Source: Nonomuraea roseoviolacea subsp. carminata (lineage in GTDB: Bacteria; Actinomycetota; Actinomycetes; Streptosporangiales; Streptosporangiaceae). Taken from it: a DNA stretch of 64,000 bases. Where the stretch lies: contig NZ_JAMZEC010000001.1 of NCBI RefSeq assembly GCF_024172185.1, positions 2,542,001-2,606,000 on the forward strand. The letters are read 5' to 3'. The notes beneath the pieces were generated by a model. It saw only the letters and a program-made list of their open reading frames with translations. It ran no database searches and was not told the DNA's origin. A program made the position numbers and the translations under genes. Below are positions 25,701-33,627 of the stretch, piece after piece (within the stretch, counting starts at the first letter, position 1; every line of letters starts with the position of its first letter).

Positions 25701-26895
25701 CTCAGCCACCCAAGGTTCGGCCACCCACGGCCCAGCCACCCCTGGACAGGGCTCCCCTGATCAGGACCCCCCTGGCCACACCACACCCGGCCAGGCGGCT
25801 CAGAACCAGACCGCACCCGGACAAACAGCCCCCGGTCAGGCAGCCGCCAACGGGCACGACCCCATCCGCCCACCCGGCGGCTGGCCGCCCCCGCCCCAGA
25901 CCGAGGAACAGCGCCAGGAAGAGCAACTCCCCGAGTTGCCCTTCGGCCGCGACATCTGGGGCCGGCCGAACAACCCGCCGCCCCGCTCCCCCCTCTCGCC
26001 CGCGTCGTTCGACCTGCCCGCGTCGGCGCCGACGCGGATCGGCGGTCACCCGCTGGGCGCGTTCAAGCAGCCACCGGCGCCGCCCGCGCCCCCGGCCGCC
26101 CAGCCCAGCAAGGCGAAGCGAGCCGTCCTGGCCGTCGTCGGCGTTCTGGTCCTGGGCGGCGTCGCCACCGGCGGCTTCTTCGCGTACAAGTCGCTGAGCG
26201 GGCCCGCGTCCACGGTGGCCGGCAAGCGGCCGTCGGCGCCCGCCACCGCCTCCGCGCCGCCCTCGGCCGCGCCGACCGGCTCTGCACCGACCGGGTCGAC
26301 GCCGACCGAATCCGGCCCGTCAGCGTCGCCCACGGCGAGCACGTCGGCGGATGTCCCGGCGGCGGCCATGCTCGACTCCGAGGCGACGGACAAGCGCAAA
26401 CTGTCGCTGACCGAGGCGTTCCGGGACAAGAAGGTGGAAGCGGCCGGTGCCACGTTCTCCCGGGTCGAGACGGACCTGGAGAACGACTGCCGCAAGGCCG
26501 CCGCGGGACCGTTCGCCGAGGCCCTGCACGACCAGAAGTGCAGCAGGGTGCTGCGGGCGACCTACGTCGACAGCAAGCGTCGTTACGCGGTGACCAGCGG
26601 CATCGCGGTGCTCCCCACCAAGGACGCCGCCATGCGCGCCGACCAGTCCAAGAACCTGGGCCGCAACCTGTGGTTCCGCGCCCTCCCGGGCCCCGGCGGC
26701 TCCGGCGGCGAACGCGTGGACATCGCGGGCGGTTACGCGGCGGGCCTGGTGTGGGGGCGCTACATCGTGTTCAGCTACGCCACCTACGCCGACGGTCACA
26801 CCCCGGCGGCCAAGGACCGGACGCTGGGCAAGGTGAGCGACGCCTTCCGCGACGAGATGTCACTCGTCCTGGAGCGCCGCATCTCCAACGGCTGA
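22726..26895 (+). CDS. Giant Pro/Ala/Gln-rich membrane protein with Cys-pair domain (paralogue B)
   Basis: 1389 aa. Residues 1-1110 are low-complexity (Pro, Ala, Gly, Gln, Thr) and probably disordered in the cytoplasm, with 15- and 24-nt tandem repeats giving penta- and octapeptides. A basic patch and one membrane segment (about 1128-1150) follow, then a Ser/Thr/Pro linker and an extracytoplasmic domain (about 1220-1389) with two Cys 17 residues apart (NDCRKAAAGP, DQKCSRVLRATY). The last domain is homologous to that of the preceding gene. The layout suggests a sensor or wall-associated partner, but no function can be assigned. Confidence 0.8.
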   Translation: MRGQEPGSEHDRGDAGDPAAPATPPPSFGRPAERRAPSPPSPSREPSDVTGRERPPYTWGPPPLPSSGRGSGEHAATPSPYGEPPYGESAHGESTRGEPAHGAPRYGEPAYGEQPYGAPAHGQSPYGGSGEHGVAPGHGAGGGPAGAHPWEVPGGDAAPYDWYANPSAAGHPETPAPPHAAYPGPHSGPNPAHPTPPQGPTPAFPQDGASPFPQSTASGYPQGAASAFPQGPASGSPQSTASGYPQGSASGFPQGAAPADDATPWATPEPDSWTTDPSATWPAPEPGPWHVPGPQPSAEPPANAPGQPLPPAQTYPAAPANSPTTPPQAAPPGQTGLPAQTGLPGRAGLPGQAGSPASAEPVSPSGPADQTGPSAQGASQEQPPPWAADPVVPGAPRWEPPPAFTAAAAGMQVWPAPVADPPAMPPWPAATGEPVPGLDNDESLTTDRPSPNQPTPTSHPGPGVPSPGPGFGASSGAPAFPGAPGAGPFDPNTTAPHTLATPYGSVGHPSGPHPAGQPHTPAPQGPGRQSPAPHASGPQGAAPHALGPQGAGPHALGPHHAGTHTAHTPPPPPPAFDPNATQPDVLDPDLTAPHPIEAGRSPRPTGARTSPSSTPTGPGAPHESAQAGSHTPASGTPHGPAQGGPDTRVPGSAPSAAPHAPQAPHAKGADHAPGSATAGWPVADANDTIPAGAHPPIPGETVPHLPRPATPGATPQPQPQQAHSPQAQPSQPPSSHRQPQDGQSPESRSPQTGSQQTGPAQAGAPQTGAAQTGARQAGAPQSGAPQAGTPLVGSPQAPQSASAGVQPGDQASSSTEQADLSTPSGAPGDPSHHPHGVRPAEPSDVPVWPPVEHHGHPQGPTAPHVQPGIPQAGAAHHSQPGTAEHGTPQHGIPQPGGTAQPGAPAGAPQATTPMSGGPHTPATPPAAQHSPGGTHPAPGQPTAAHPAPQATGNPAAAHHPNGQTAQGPTPTGPAAQGPAAQGPGAQGPGAQGSATQGSATHGPATPGQGSPDQDPPGHTTPGQAAQNQTAPGQTAPGQAAANGHDPIRPPGGWPPPPQTEEQRQEEQLPELPFGRDIWGRPNNPPPRSPLSPASFDLPASAPTRIGGHPLGAFKQPPAPPAPPAAQPSKAKRAVLAVVGVLVLGGVATGGFFAYKSLSGPASTVAGKRPSAPATASAPPSAAPTGSAPTGSTPTESGPSASPTASTSADVPAAAMLDSEATDKRKLSLTEAFRDKKVEAAGATFSRVETDLENDCRKAAAGPFAEALHDQKCSRVLRATYVDSKRRYAVTSGIAVLPTKDAAMRADQSKNLGRNLWFRALPGPGGSGGERVDIAGGYAAGLVWGRYIVFSYATYADGHTPAAKDRTLGKVSDAFRDEMSLVLERRISNG
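22963..23112 (+). repeat. 15-bp coding tandem repeat (pentapeptide YGEP-type), 10 units
   Basis: Ten consecutive 15-bp units encode pentapeptides of the kind (P/A)(Y/H)GE(P/S) inside the 1389-aa protein. Units alternate tacggc and catggt forms. Confidence 0.85.
23335..23502 (+). repeat. 24-bp coding tandem repeat (octapeptide FPQ-type), 7 units
   Basis: Seven 24-bp units encode octapeptides such as FPQSTASG, YPQGAASA and FPQGPASG. Confidence 0.85.
25639..25743 (+). repeat. 15-bp coding tandem repeat (AAQGP-type), 7 units
   Basis: Seven 15-bp units, first copies ggcccagccgctcaa, encode GPAAQ-type pentapeptides. A looser run of QTGAP/QAGAP pentapeptides lies upstream at about 24976-25090. Confidence 0.8.
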
Positions 26896-27030
26896 CCTGT
26901 AACGACCCGCCCCGCACCTCGGACGGCCCCCGGACAGGCCGTTCGCACCGCCAACGGCCGACCTCGACACGGCCGCTGCCTGCACCTCTCGGGCAACAGC
27001 CGGCCTGCGTGAGGGCGCTGGCCTGTAGGG

Positions 27031-27178
27031 GGGTCCGGGCCGGTCAAAGGATGCCGGCCTGCCGAAGGTGCCGCCCTGTCAGACGGTGCCTGCCTGTGGG
27101 AGGGCCCTGGCCTGTAGGAAGACCGGCCCGTCAGAAGGTGCGGGTCCGCCAGAGGGTGCCGGTCCGTCAGAGGGTGCG
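27031..27178. repeat. Degenerate 18-bp tandem repeat downstream of truA
   Basis: Units such as ggtgccgccctgtcagac (27067), ggtgcctgcctgtgggag (27085), ggtgcgggtccgccagag (27137) and ggtgccggtccgtcagag (27155) repeat with an 18-bp period (one unit has 16). The array fills about half of the 271-bp gap between the 1389-aa gene and truA and overlaps the truA stop. The remainder (26896-27030) is GC-rich and shows no gene. Confidence 0.7.
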
Positions 27179-28270
27179 TACGCGGCGCGTCGCGGCAGCC
27201 CGTACCGCCAGTTCCTCCACCGGCGGATAACGGACCTCCTCCAGGCACAGCCCGTGGGCGGGCGCGACGTGCACCCCGCTGTCCCGTACGGCCCCCGCCA
27301 GCACCTGTCCCGGCCACGCGACCGGCCGCCGGCCGTCGCCCACGGCCAGCAGCGCGCCCACGAGCGCCCGCACCATCGAGTGGCAGAACGCGTCGGCCAC
27401 CACGGTGGCCACCAGCAGCCCGTCGTCCTGCCGCACCCACCGCAGCCGTTGCAGCTCGCGGATCGTGGTCGCCCCCTCCCGCTTCTTGCAGAACGCCGCG
27501 AAGTCGTGCTCGCCCAGCAGCCGCTCGGCGGCGGCGTTCATGGCGTCGAGGTCCAGCGGGCGGTTGTGCCACACGACCTCGCGCCGCCGCAGCGGGTCTC
27601 CCCCGCCGGGCGCGTCGCTCACCCGGTACGCGTACCGGCGGGACAGAGCGGAGAAACGCGCGTCGAAGCCCTCAGAAGCCACGGAGACCCGATGAACCCG
27701 CACATCCGGCGGAAGTACCCCGGCCAGCCGTCGCACGAGCGTGGCGAGCCGCTCGTCCACGTCCAGCGGCAACTCCTCGGCCGCCGCGTCCCCGTCGACC
27801 GCCGCCACCGCCTCTCCGTCGGCGGCCGGGCCCACGCCGTCCGAGGCGACCACGGGAGTCCCGGCATCCGCCGAACCCGCCCCCTCGCCGACGACCGATC
27901 CCGCCGGGGCAACCGGCCCTGCCTGGACAACCGGGCCTCCCGCGACAACCGCCCCTGCCTCGGCAACCGATCCGGCCTCGACAACAGATCCGGCCCCGGC
28001 ACCCGGTCCGGCAGCGGCGCCCCCACGGCGGCGGTTGCGGTCGAGCTCCGACAGGCACCCCACCGCGACGTCCACGTGCGCCACCTGGTGCCGCGCGTGC
28101 ACCCCGGCGTCGGTCCGCCCCGCCACCGTCAGCGCGGGTGGGCCGGCGAGGCGCAGGATCCGGCCGAGCGCCTGCTCGATCTCCCCCTGGACGGTACGCC
28201 GCCCCGGCTGGCGGGCCCAGCCGGAGAAATCGGTGCCGTCGTACCCGAGGTCGAGGCGGAGCCGTACCAC
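27167..28270 (-). CDS. truA: tRNA pseudouridine(38-40) synthase TruA with low-complexity insertion
   Basis: 367 aa, about 90 longer than usual. Isomerises U38-U40 of the tRNA anticodon arm. Catalytic Asp is D54 in [40 protein letters not shown] and [16 protein letters not shown] [14 protein letters not shown] motifs are all present. Residues about 84-168 are an Ala/Gly/Val-rich insertion between two core strands, encoded by 18-bp tandem repeats ([24 protein letters not shown]). The core is intact on both sides, so the enzyme is probably active. It follows rplQ, the usual place. Confidence 0.94.
   Translation of the reverse strand: MVRLRLDLGYDGTDFSGWARQPGRRTVQGEIEQALGRILRLAGPPALTVAGRTDAGVHARHQVAHVDVAVGCLSELDRNRRRGGAAAGPGAGAGSVVEAGSVAEAGAVVAGGPVVQAGPVAPAGSVVGEGAGSADAGTPVVASDGVGPAADGEAVAAVDGDAAAEELPLDVDERLATLVRRLAGVLPPDVRVHRVSVASEGFDARFSALSRRYAYRVSDAPGGGDPLRRREVVWHNRPLDLDAMNAAAERLLGEHDFAAFCKKREGATTIRELQRLRWVRQDDGLLVATVVADAFCHSMVRALVGALLAVGDGRRPVAWPGQVLAGAVRDSGVHVAPAHGLCLEEVRYPPVEELAVRAAATRRVRTL
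27881..28024 (-). repeat. 18-bp tandem repeat inside truA, 8 units
   Basis: Eight 18-bp units (plus strand cctgcctggacaaccggg, cctcccgcgacaaccgcc, cctgcctcggcaaccgat and relatives) from 27881 to 28024, reading as hexapeptides in TruA. In frame, no stop. Confidence 0.85.
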
Positions 28271-28335
28271 GAGTTACCTCCCCGAGCCGCGCACCAGCAC
28301 GGCAGAAGTCACCACACGACCACGCAAACGCGAAA

Positions 28336-28368
28336 CGGGCCCGGCACCCCGTGAGGGGGCCGGGCCCG
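28336..28368 (-). terminator. Hairpin after rplQ
   Basis: cgggcccggc / gccgggcccg 10-bp stem, extended by a further C/G run around a gtga loop, 21 nt past the rplQ stop and before truA. Confidence 0.7.
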
Positions 28369-28389
28369 CGACGTCTGCGGCCTGAAAGA

Positions 28390-28956
28390 TCAGGCCTCGT
28401 CCTTCTTCGCCTCGGCCGAAGCGTCGGCGTCGGCGTCGGCGTCGGCGGCCTCGGCGGCGGGCGCCTCGTCGACGGCCTGCGCCTCAGCGGGAGCCTCGGT
28501 CTCCTCCGCCGGAGCCTCGTCCTCGGCCTTCGCCGGAGCGGCGGCCGGGGCAGCGGCGGCGGCCGGAGCCTCGGAGCGGGAGACGCGAACCGGGTTCAGC
28601 GGCTCGGTCACCAGCTCGATGACCGCCATCGGAGCGTTGTCACCCTTGCGCGGCCCCACCTTGGTGATGCGGGTGTAGCCGCCCGGACGCTCGGCGAACG
28701 TCGTCGCGAGCTCCGTGAACAGGTGGTGGACGACGCCCTTGTCCTTGACGACCTCGAGAACCTGGCGACGGTTGTGGATGTCGCCCTTCTTCGCCTTGGT
28801 GATCAGGCGCTCCGCCACCGGGCGGAGGCGCTTGGCCTTGGCAACCGTGGTGCGGATCTTGCCGTGGCGGAACAGGTCCGTGGCCAGGTTGGCCAGGATC
28901 AGCCGCTCGTGGGCAGGGCTGCCGCCAAGACGTGCGCCCTTGGTGGGCTTGGGCAT
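28390..28956 (-). CDS. rplQ: 50S ribosomal protein L17
   Basis: 188 aa from ATG 28956 (AAGGAG 7 nt upstream; the ATG 21 nt further upstream lacks one). The first 120 residues are standard L17 ([37 protein letters not shown]). Residues about 123-188 form an acidic Ala/Glu/Asp tail, seen in other actinobacteria. Last ribosomal gene of the alpha operon. Confidence 0.96.
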   Translation of the reverse strand: MPKPTKGARLGGSPAHERLILANLATDLFRHGKIRTTVAKAKRLRPVAERLITKAKKGDIHNRRQVLEVVKDKGVVHHLFTELATTFAERPGGYTRITKVGPRKGDNAPMAVIELVTEPLNPVRVSRSEAPAAAAAPAAAPAKAEDEAPAEETEAPAEAQAVDEAPAAEAADADADADASAEAKKDEA

Positions 28957-29046
28957 TGCGTTCTCCTTGTGAGTCAACCCGCCCCGGCCGTACCAGGTAC
29001 CGGAGTCGGGCCGGACGCACCCGTCGGGTGCGGTCCGTTACTGTCG

Positions 29047-29079
29047 CCCGTCCCAGGCGGTCCAGCCGCCCGGGACGGG
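29047..29079 (-). terminator. Hairpin between rpoA and rplQ
   Basis: cccgtccc / gggacggg outer stem with ggcgg / ccgcc inner stem. A second 7-bp stem (tcgcgag / ctcgcga, 29083-29102) sits directly after the rpoA stop. They occupy the 150-bp rpoA-rplQ spacer and may attenuate or process the transcript rather than end it. Confidence 0.55.
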
Positions 29080-29106
29080 GATTCGCGAGGAAGCCCTCGC
29101 GATGGC

Positions 29107-30123
29107 TCAGTACTGCTCGGTCTCGACGTACGCGCTGTCGTCGTCGTCGTAACCGGCGCCGGCCACCGCGCTCGGGTCGAACCCGGGCGGGGAGTCCTTG
29201 AGCGCCAGCGACATCTCGTGCAGCTTCTGCTTGACCTCTTCGATCGACTTGGCGCCGAAGTTCCTGATGTCCAGCAGGTCCTGCTCGCTGCGGGCCACGA
29301 GCTCACCCACGGTGTGGATGCCCTCGCGCTTGAGGCAGTTGTAGGAGCGGACGGTCAGGTTGAGCTCCTCGATCGGCAGCGCCAGGTCGGCCGCCAGGGC
29401 GGCGTCGGTCGGCGACGGGCCGATGTCGATGCCCTCGGCCTCGACGTTGAGCTCACGGGCCAGGCCGAACAGCTCGACGAGGGTCTTACCGGCGGAGGCC
29501 ACCGCGTCGCGGGGCTTCATGGCCGGCTTGGTCTCGACGTCCAGGATGAGGCGGTCGAAGTCGGTGCGCTGCTCGACTCGGGTGGCCTCGACCTTGTAGG
29601 TGACCTTGAGCACCGGCGAGTAGATGGAGTCGATCGGGATGCGACCGATCTCCTGGCCGGGCTGCTTGTTCTGCGCGGCGGAGACGTAGCCGCGACCGCG
29701 CTCGACGGTCAGCTCCATCTCCAGCTTCGCCTTGCCGTTCAGCGTGGCGATGCGCAGCTCCGGGTTGTGCACCTCGACACCGGCCGGGGGCGCGATGTCG
29801 GCGGCGGTGACCTCACCGGGGCCCTGCTTGCGCAGGTACATCACGACCGGCTCGTCGTGCTCGGAGGAGACGACCAGCTCCTTGAGGTTGAGGATGATGT
29901 CGGTGACGTCTTCCTTGACCCCGGGAACGGTCGAGAACTCGTGCAGCACGCCCTCGATCCGGATGCTCGTCACGGCCGCGCCCGGAATGGACGACAGCAG
30001 CGTGCGGCGGAGCGAGTTGCCGATGGTGTAGCCGAAGCCCGGCTCCAGCGGTTCGATGATGAACCGCGACCGGGTGTCGTCGATCGACTCTTCGAGAAGA
30101 GTCGGACGCTGAGCGATCAGCAT
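29107..30123 (-). CDS. rpoA: DNA-directed RNA polymerase alpha subunit
   Basis: 338 aa. N-terminal assembly domain (about 1-230) starting [12 protein letters not shown] with [25 protein letters not shown]-terminal UP-element/activator domain (about 245-315) [17 protein letters not shown] and [10 protein letters not shown]. Lies between rpsD and rplQ as in the classical alpha operon. A hairpin after rpsD suggests a partly separate transcript. Confidence 0.98.
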   Translation of the reverse strand: MLIAQRPTLLEESIDDTRSRFIIEPLEPGFGYTIGNSLRRTLLSSIPGAAVTSIRIEGVLHEFSTVPGVKEDVTDIILNLKELVVSSEHDEPVVMYLRKQGPGEVTAADIAPPAGVEVHNPELRIATLNGKAKLEMELTVERGRGYVSAAQNKQPGQEIGRIPIDSIYSPVLKVTYKVEATRVEQRTDFDRLILDVETKPAMKPRDAVASAGKTLVELFGLARELNVEAEGIDIGPSPTDAALAADLALPIEELNLTVRSYNCLKREGIHTVGELVARSEQDLLDIRNFGAKSIEEVKQKLHEMSLALKDSPPGFDPSAVAGAGYDDDDSAYVETEQY

Positions 30124-30184
30124 GCGGGTACTCCCCTTGTCGTGTGACGCCCGCTATATGACGCCACTCCGATATACAGCCTAA

Positions 30185-30210
30185 ATGGCGTACGGCACGC
30201 CGTACGCCAT
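30185..30210 (-). terminator. 26-nt inverted repeat after rpsD
   Basis: atggcgtacggc and gccgtacgccat (12-bp arms, 2-nt centre), 14 nt past the rpsD stop in the 101-bp rpsD-rpoA spacer. Confidence 0.7.
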
Positions 30211-30224
30211 CAGGCGGGCGAGGA

Positions 30225-30851
30225 CTACTTGGAGTAGTACTCGACGATCAGCTGCTCCTGGACCTGGGTGTCGATCTGCTGGCGGACCGGCAGCTGGTGG
30301 ACCAGGACGCGGAGCTTCTCCGGCACGACGCCCAGCCAGGCCGGGACGGTGCGCTCGCCGGCGGTGGCGCGGGCCACCTCGTACGGCAGCAGGCCGCGCT
30401 TGTTCTCGCGGACCTCGATGATGTCGTGCTCGCGCACGCGGTACGACGGGATGTCGACCTTCTTGCCGTTCACCAGGAAGTGGCCGTGACGGACCTGCTG
30501 GCGGGCGGCGTCGCGCGACTGGGCGAAACCGGCGCGGTAGACGACGTTGTCGAGGCGGGTCTCCAGGATCTGGAGCAGCACCTCACCCGTCTTGCCGGTC
30601 TTGCGGGTGGCTTCCTCGTAGTAGTTGTGGAACTGCTTCTCGAGGACGCCGTAGATGCGACGGGTCTTCTGCTTCTCGCGAAGCTGGAGCTGGTACTCGG
30701 ACTCCTTCGGGCGTCCGCGACCGTGCTCACCCGGCGGGTAGGGACGGATCTCGATGGGGCACTTGGCGGACTCGCACTTGCTGCCCTTGAGGAAGAGCTT
30801 GGTCTTCTCGCGACGGCAGAGCTTGCAGTCCGCGCCCGTGTAACGAGCCAT
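30225..30851 (-). CDS. rpsD: 30S ribosomal protein S4 (zinc-binding form)
   Basis: 208 aa. Primary 16S rRNA-binding protein. C9, C12, C26 and C31 form the zinc site of C+ type S4; the S4 RNA-binding domain follows ([36 protein letters not shown]). In many bacteria S4 is the alpha-operon autoregulator. Follows rpsK by 18 nt. Confidence 0.97.
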   Translation of the reverse strand: MARYTGADCKLCRREKTKLFLKGSKCESAKCPIEIRPYPPGEHGRGRPKESEYQLQLREKQKTRRIYGVLEKQFHNYYEEATRKTGKTGEVLLQILETRLDNVVYRAGFAQSRDAARQQVRHGHFLVNGKKVDIPSYRVREHDIIEVRENKRGLLPYEVARATAGERTVPAWLGVVPEKLRVLVHQLPVRQQIDTQVQEQLIVEYYSK

Positions 30852-30869
30852 TTCTCAATATCTCCTGGA

Positions 30870-31274
30870 TCAGACGCGGCGGCGCTTCGGCGGACGGCAG
30901 CCGTTGTGCGGGACCGGGGTGACGTCCTGGATCGACCCGACCTCGAGGCCGGTGGCCTGGAGGGAGCGGATCGCGGTCTCGCGGCCGGAGCCCGGACCCT
31001 TGACGAAGACGTCGACCTTCCGCATGCCGTGCTCCATGGCGCGGCGGGCGGCGTTCTCGGCGGCCATCTGGGCGGCGAACGGGGTGGACTTACGGGAGCC
31101 CTTGAAACCCACGTGGCCGGCGCTGGCCCAGGAGATCACGTTCCCGTTGGGGTCGGTGATCGAAACGATCGTGTTGTTGAACGTGCTCTTGATGTGGGCG
31201 TGCCCATGAGCGACGTTCTTCTTCTCCTTGCGGCGCACCTTCTTCGGCGCACCCTGACGGCTCTTAGGAGGCAT
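30870..31274 (-). CDS. rpsK: 30S ribosomal protein S11
   Basis: 134 aa. N-terminal basic arm, then [27 protein letters not shown] and [14 protein letters not shown], and the [13 protein letters not shown] tail typical of S11. It lies in the 30S platform. 18 nt before rpsD; 114 nt after rpsM. Confidence 0.97.
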   Translation of the reverse strand: MPPKSRQGAPKKVRRKEKKNVAHGHAHIKSTFNNTIVSITDPNGNVISWASAGHVGFKGSRKSTPFAAQMAAENAARRAMEHGMRKVDVFVKGPGSGRETAIRSLQATGLEVGSIQDVTPVPHNGCRPPKRRRV

Positions 31275-31388
31275 CCTTCGCCTTCACTCCTGAGGTGTTC
31301 GGTCTCGCGGCTGCTGAGAGCGGTCGTGCCGGCCCGGCCCCCGCCGATCACGGCTGCAGGGCCTGGGCGCCGGCCGCCCCAGTGCGGA

Positions 31389-31769
31389 CTACTTCTTACC
31401 GGGCTTCTTCTTGCCGGCCACGGTCTTCTTCTTGCCCTTGCGGGTGCGCGCGTTGGTCTGCGTGCGCTGGCCGTGGACGGGCAGGCCCTTGCGGTGCCGG
31501 ATGCCCTGGTAGCAGCCAATTTCGATCTTGCGACGGATGTCGGCCTGGACCTCGCGGCGCAGGTCACCCTCGATCTTGAAGTTCGCCTCGATGTAGTCAC
31601 GCATCGGGACGAGCTCGTTGTCGGAGAGCTGGTGCACGCGGAGGTCGCCGCTGACACCGGTCGCCTGGAGGATCTCCTGGGCGCGGGTGCGGCCGATTCC
31701 GTAGATGTAGGTGAGAGCGATCTCCAGCCGCTTCTCGCGGGGGAGGTCGACGCCAACCAGGCGGGCCAT
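31389..31769 (-). CDS. rpsM: 30S ribosomal protein S13
   Basis: 126 aa. [26 protein letters not shown] start and [24 protein letters not shown] tail are diagnostic. S13 contacts tRNA and the 50S subunit. Separated from rpmJ by 247 bp that hold a GC-rich hairpin (ccccgg-n7-ccgggg at about 31842-31860) and no other gene. Confidence 0.97.
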   Translation of the reverse strand: MARLVGVDLPREKRLEIALTYIYGIGRTRAQEILQATGVSGDLRVHQLSDNELVPMRDYIEANFKIEGDLRREVQADIRRKIEIGCYQGIRHRKGLPVHGQRTQTNARTRKGKKKTVAGKKKPGKK

Positions 31770-32016
31770 GGTCGGGCATTCTCCTTCTTTGTGGCGGAGG
31801 TCTTACGCCTCATCTCCCCTCCCCATGCCCGGGGTGAGGGCCCCGGCCTCCGACCGGGGGTCTCCTGAGTGGTACGGCCTTCCGTGCCGGTACGAGGCCG
31901 AACCTCGCGCGGCACGCCGCCTGCTCAGGTGTGAAGCGTTACCACTGACTTCAGGCTCCTCATGCGTCGAGCCCGCTCCCTGAAATCGGGGCGGACTCGG
32001 AGAAGCCTTGCGGCGA

Positions 32017-32130
32017 CTAGCCCTGGCGCTGCTTGTGGCGCAGGTTGTCGCAGATCACCATGACGCGACCGTGCCGGCGGATCACCTTGCACTTGTCGCA
32101 GATCTTCTTGACGCTCGGCTTTACCTTCAT
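32017..32130 (-). CDS. rpmJ: 50S ribosomal protein L36 (zinc-binding form)
   Basis: 37 aa, a full-length L36: it begins [20 protein letters not shown]. Zinc ligands are C11, C14, C27 and H32. It lies 25 nt downstream of infA, with the weak Shine-Dalgarno AAGGA 2 nt before ATG 32130. Confidence 0.96.
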   Translation of the reverse strand: MKVKPSVKKICDKCKVIRRHGRVMVICDNLRHKQRQG

Positions 32131-32155
32131 TGTCCTTCGTGTTCCTCAGACGTCT

Positions 32156-32377
32156 TCACTTGTATCGGTAGACGATCCGCCCACGACTGAGGTCGTAGGG
32201 GCTCAGTTCCACGACCACCCGGTCGTCAGGAAGGATCCGGATGTAGTGCATCCGCATCCGTCCGCTGATGTGGGCCAGGACCTTATGGCCGTTGTCGAGC
32301 TGCACCCGGAACATGGCGTTCGGGAGCGACTCGACCACAGTGCCCTCGATCTCGATGGCGCCGTCTTTCTTGGCCAA
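32156..32377 (-). CDS. infA: Translation initiation factor IF-1
   Basis: 73 aa from a TTG at 32377, the only start giving the standard length ([23 protein letters not shown]); GAGGG lies just upstream. S1-like OB fold ending [15 protein letters not shown]. First gene of the alpha operon here. The 276-bp upstream gap to the IS element has a large dyad (32515-32553) and no other gene. Confidence 0.96.
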   Translation of the reverse strand: MAKKDGAIEIEGTVVESLPNAMFRVQLDNGHKVLAHISGRMRMHYIRILPDDRVVVELSPYDLSRGRIVYRYK

Positions 32378-32514
32378 AATCCCTCGCGTTTCACTGATCG
32401 ATCGTCTGAGGCTCCGGTTCACTAGCAGCCGCGACCGTCACGCTTCGAAGAGAGCGGCGTCCGGCAAAGGACGCCGACGCGTGGTAGTCATAGTGAGCCG
32501 ACTAAGGAGTGTAC

Positions 32515-32553
32515 GACACCTGAGCCAAAAACGCGAAACGCGTGCCAGGTGTC
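32515..32553. promoter_or_regulatory. Dyad element upstream of infA
   Basis: gacacctg (32515-32522) and caggtgtc (32546-32553) form an 8-bp inverted repeat 23 nt apart, with a second hairpin acgcgaaacgcgt in between followed on the minus strand by a T run. Possible operator or terminator; promoter boxes nearby are ambiguous (a TTGGCT-N17-TTAGTC candidate on the minus strand). Confidence 0.45.
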
Positions 32554-32668
32554 CTGACACAACCACGGATCAGTTTACCCCACGGCGGGCGCGTCGTGAC
32601 CCCGTCCGCGTCACCGCCACCGTCACCGGATCGCGGCGCGCCGACAGGCCCTAGGGCGTGTTTTGTGG

Positions 32669-32695
32669 ATCAGGAGGTGGGTTCAACCTCCTGAT
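32669..32695. other. Hairpin inside IS left end
   Basis: atcaggaggt / acctcctgat perfect 10-bp stem with a 7-nt loop. It includes a ggagg sequence, so in read-through transcripts it could hide a ribosome site and limit transposase expression. Confidence 0.55.
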
Positions 32696-32743
32696 TCGCC
32701 GATTCGGGCAGCGCGATGAGCTCGGGTGTGGCTCGATGGGTAC

Positions 32744-33166
32744 ATGGTCCGTCGCCATGAGTTAACCGATGCCGCGTGGGAACGTATCGCGCCGCTACTG
32801 CCGGCCCACCCAGGACGAGGTGGCCGGTGGCGGGATCACCGTCAAGTGCTCAACGGCATCGTGTGGAAGATCCGCACCGGTGCCGACTGGCGGGACATCC
32901 CCGAACGGTATGGCCCTTGGCAGACGATCTATCAGCGGTTCCGTCGCTGGTCAGCGGATGGGACGTGGCAGCGGCTGCTGGAGCATGTCCAGGCTCACGA
33001 GGATGCGGCAGGAGCGGTGGACTGGTCGGCCGTCTGCGTCGACTCGACCATTGTCCGGGCCCACCAGCACGCCGCGGGCGCCCGTAAAGGGGGAACCCGG
33101 CAAGGACGAACCATCACGTTGGGGATCAAGGCGGACAGGCGCTCGGGCGCTCGCGCGGCGGACTGA
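32744..33166 (+). CDS. IS5-family transposase, frame A
   Basis: 140 aa starting MVRRHELTDAAWERIAPLLP. Carries the IS5 N-terminal region and the first catalytic Asp (VCVDSTIVRAHQHAAG). Near 33085 similarity moves to the -1 frame; frame A then continues into non-homologous residues and stops at 33166. Functional transposase would need a -1 frameshift, possibly around cgtaaagggggaa, or the element carries an indel. Confidence 0.85.
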   Translation: MVRRHELTDAAWERIAPLLPAHPGRGGRWRDHRQVLNGIVWKIRTGADWRDIPERYGPWQTIYQRFRRWSADGTWQRLLEHVQAHEDAAGAVDWSAVCVDSTIVRAHQHAAGARKGGTRQGRTITLGIKADRRSGARAAD

Positions 33167-33609
33167 CCACCAAACTCCACCTGGCCACCGACGGACGCGG
33201 CCTGCCGCTGGCGTTCGTTCTCACCGGCGGCAACATCAACGACTGCACCGAGTTCACCCGTGTGATGGCAGCCGTTCGCGTCCCTCGGCTCGGCCTTGGC
33301 CGTCCCCGCACCCGGCCTCAGCACGTCATCGCTGACAAGGGCTACAGCTCCCGGGCCATCCGTACCTATCTGCGCCGGCGGGGTATCAGCGCGACCATCC
33401 CTGAACGCGTCGACCAGCTGGCTGGGCGAGCTCATCGAGGGCACCGGCGCTGCGCGTTCGACCCTGCCCGTTACAAACGTCGCAACGTCGTCGAACGCTG
33501 TTTCAACCGGCTCAAGCAGTTCAGAGGCATCGCCACCCGCTACGACAAGCTCGCCGTTCACTACCAGGCAGCTGTCACCATCGCCTGCCTGCTGCTATGG
33601 CTTGCATGA
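33088..33609 (+). CDS. IS5-family transposase, frame B
   Basis: About 173 codons in the -1 frame relative to frame A, bounded by a stop at 33085-33087. Encodes ALGRSRGGLTTKLHLATDG, the second Asp in VIADKGYSSR and the Glu in NVVERCFNRLKQFRG, completing the DDE triad. No good independent start near its beginning, so it is likely expressed only as a fusion with frame A. Confidence 0.8.
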   Translation, partial: RGNPARTNHHVGDQGGQALGRSRGGLTTKLHLATDGRGLPLAFVLTGGNINDCTEFTRVMAAVRVPRLGLGRPRTRPQHVIADKGYSSRAIRTYLRRRGISATIPERVDQLAGRAHRGHRRCAFDPARYKRRNVVERCFNRLKQFRGIATRYDKLAVHYQAAVTIACLLLWLA

Positions 33610-33627
33610 GATCCACAAAACAGGCCC

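Larger units (their letters stand above)
32654..33627 (+). mobile_element. IS5-family insertion sequence (IS427-like), 974 bp
   Basis: Terminal inverted repeats gggcgtgttttgtggatc (left) and gggcctgttttgtggatc (right, complement) differ at one base of 18. TA lies directly outside each end (32652-32653 and 33628-33629), the target duplication, in a ctag context. Inside are two overlapping frames of a DDE transposase. It separates infA from the split-barrel gene and its right end is 13 bp from that gene's ATG. Confidence 0.92.
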
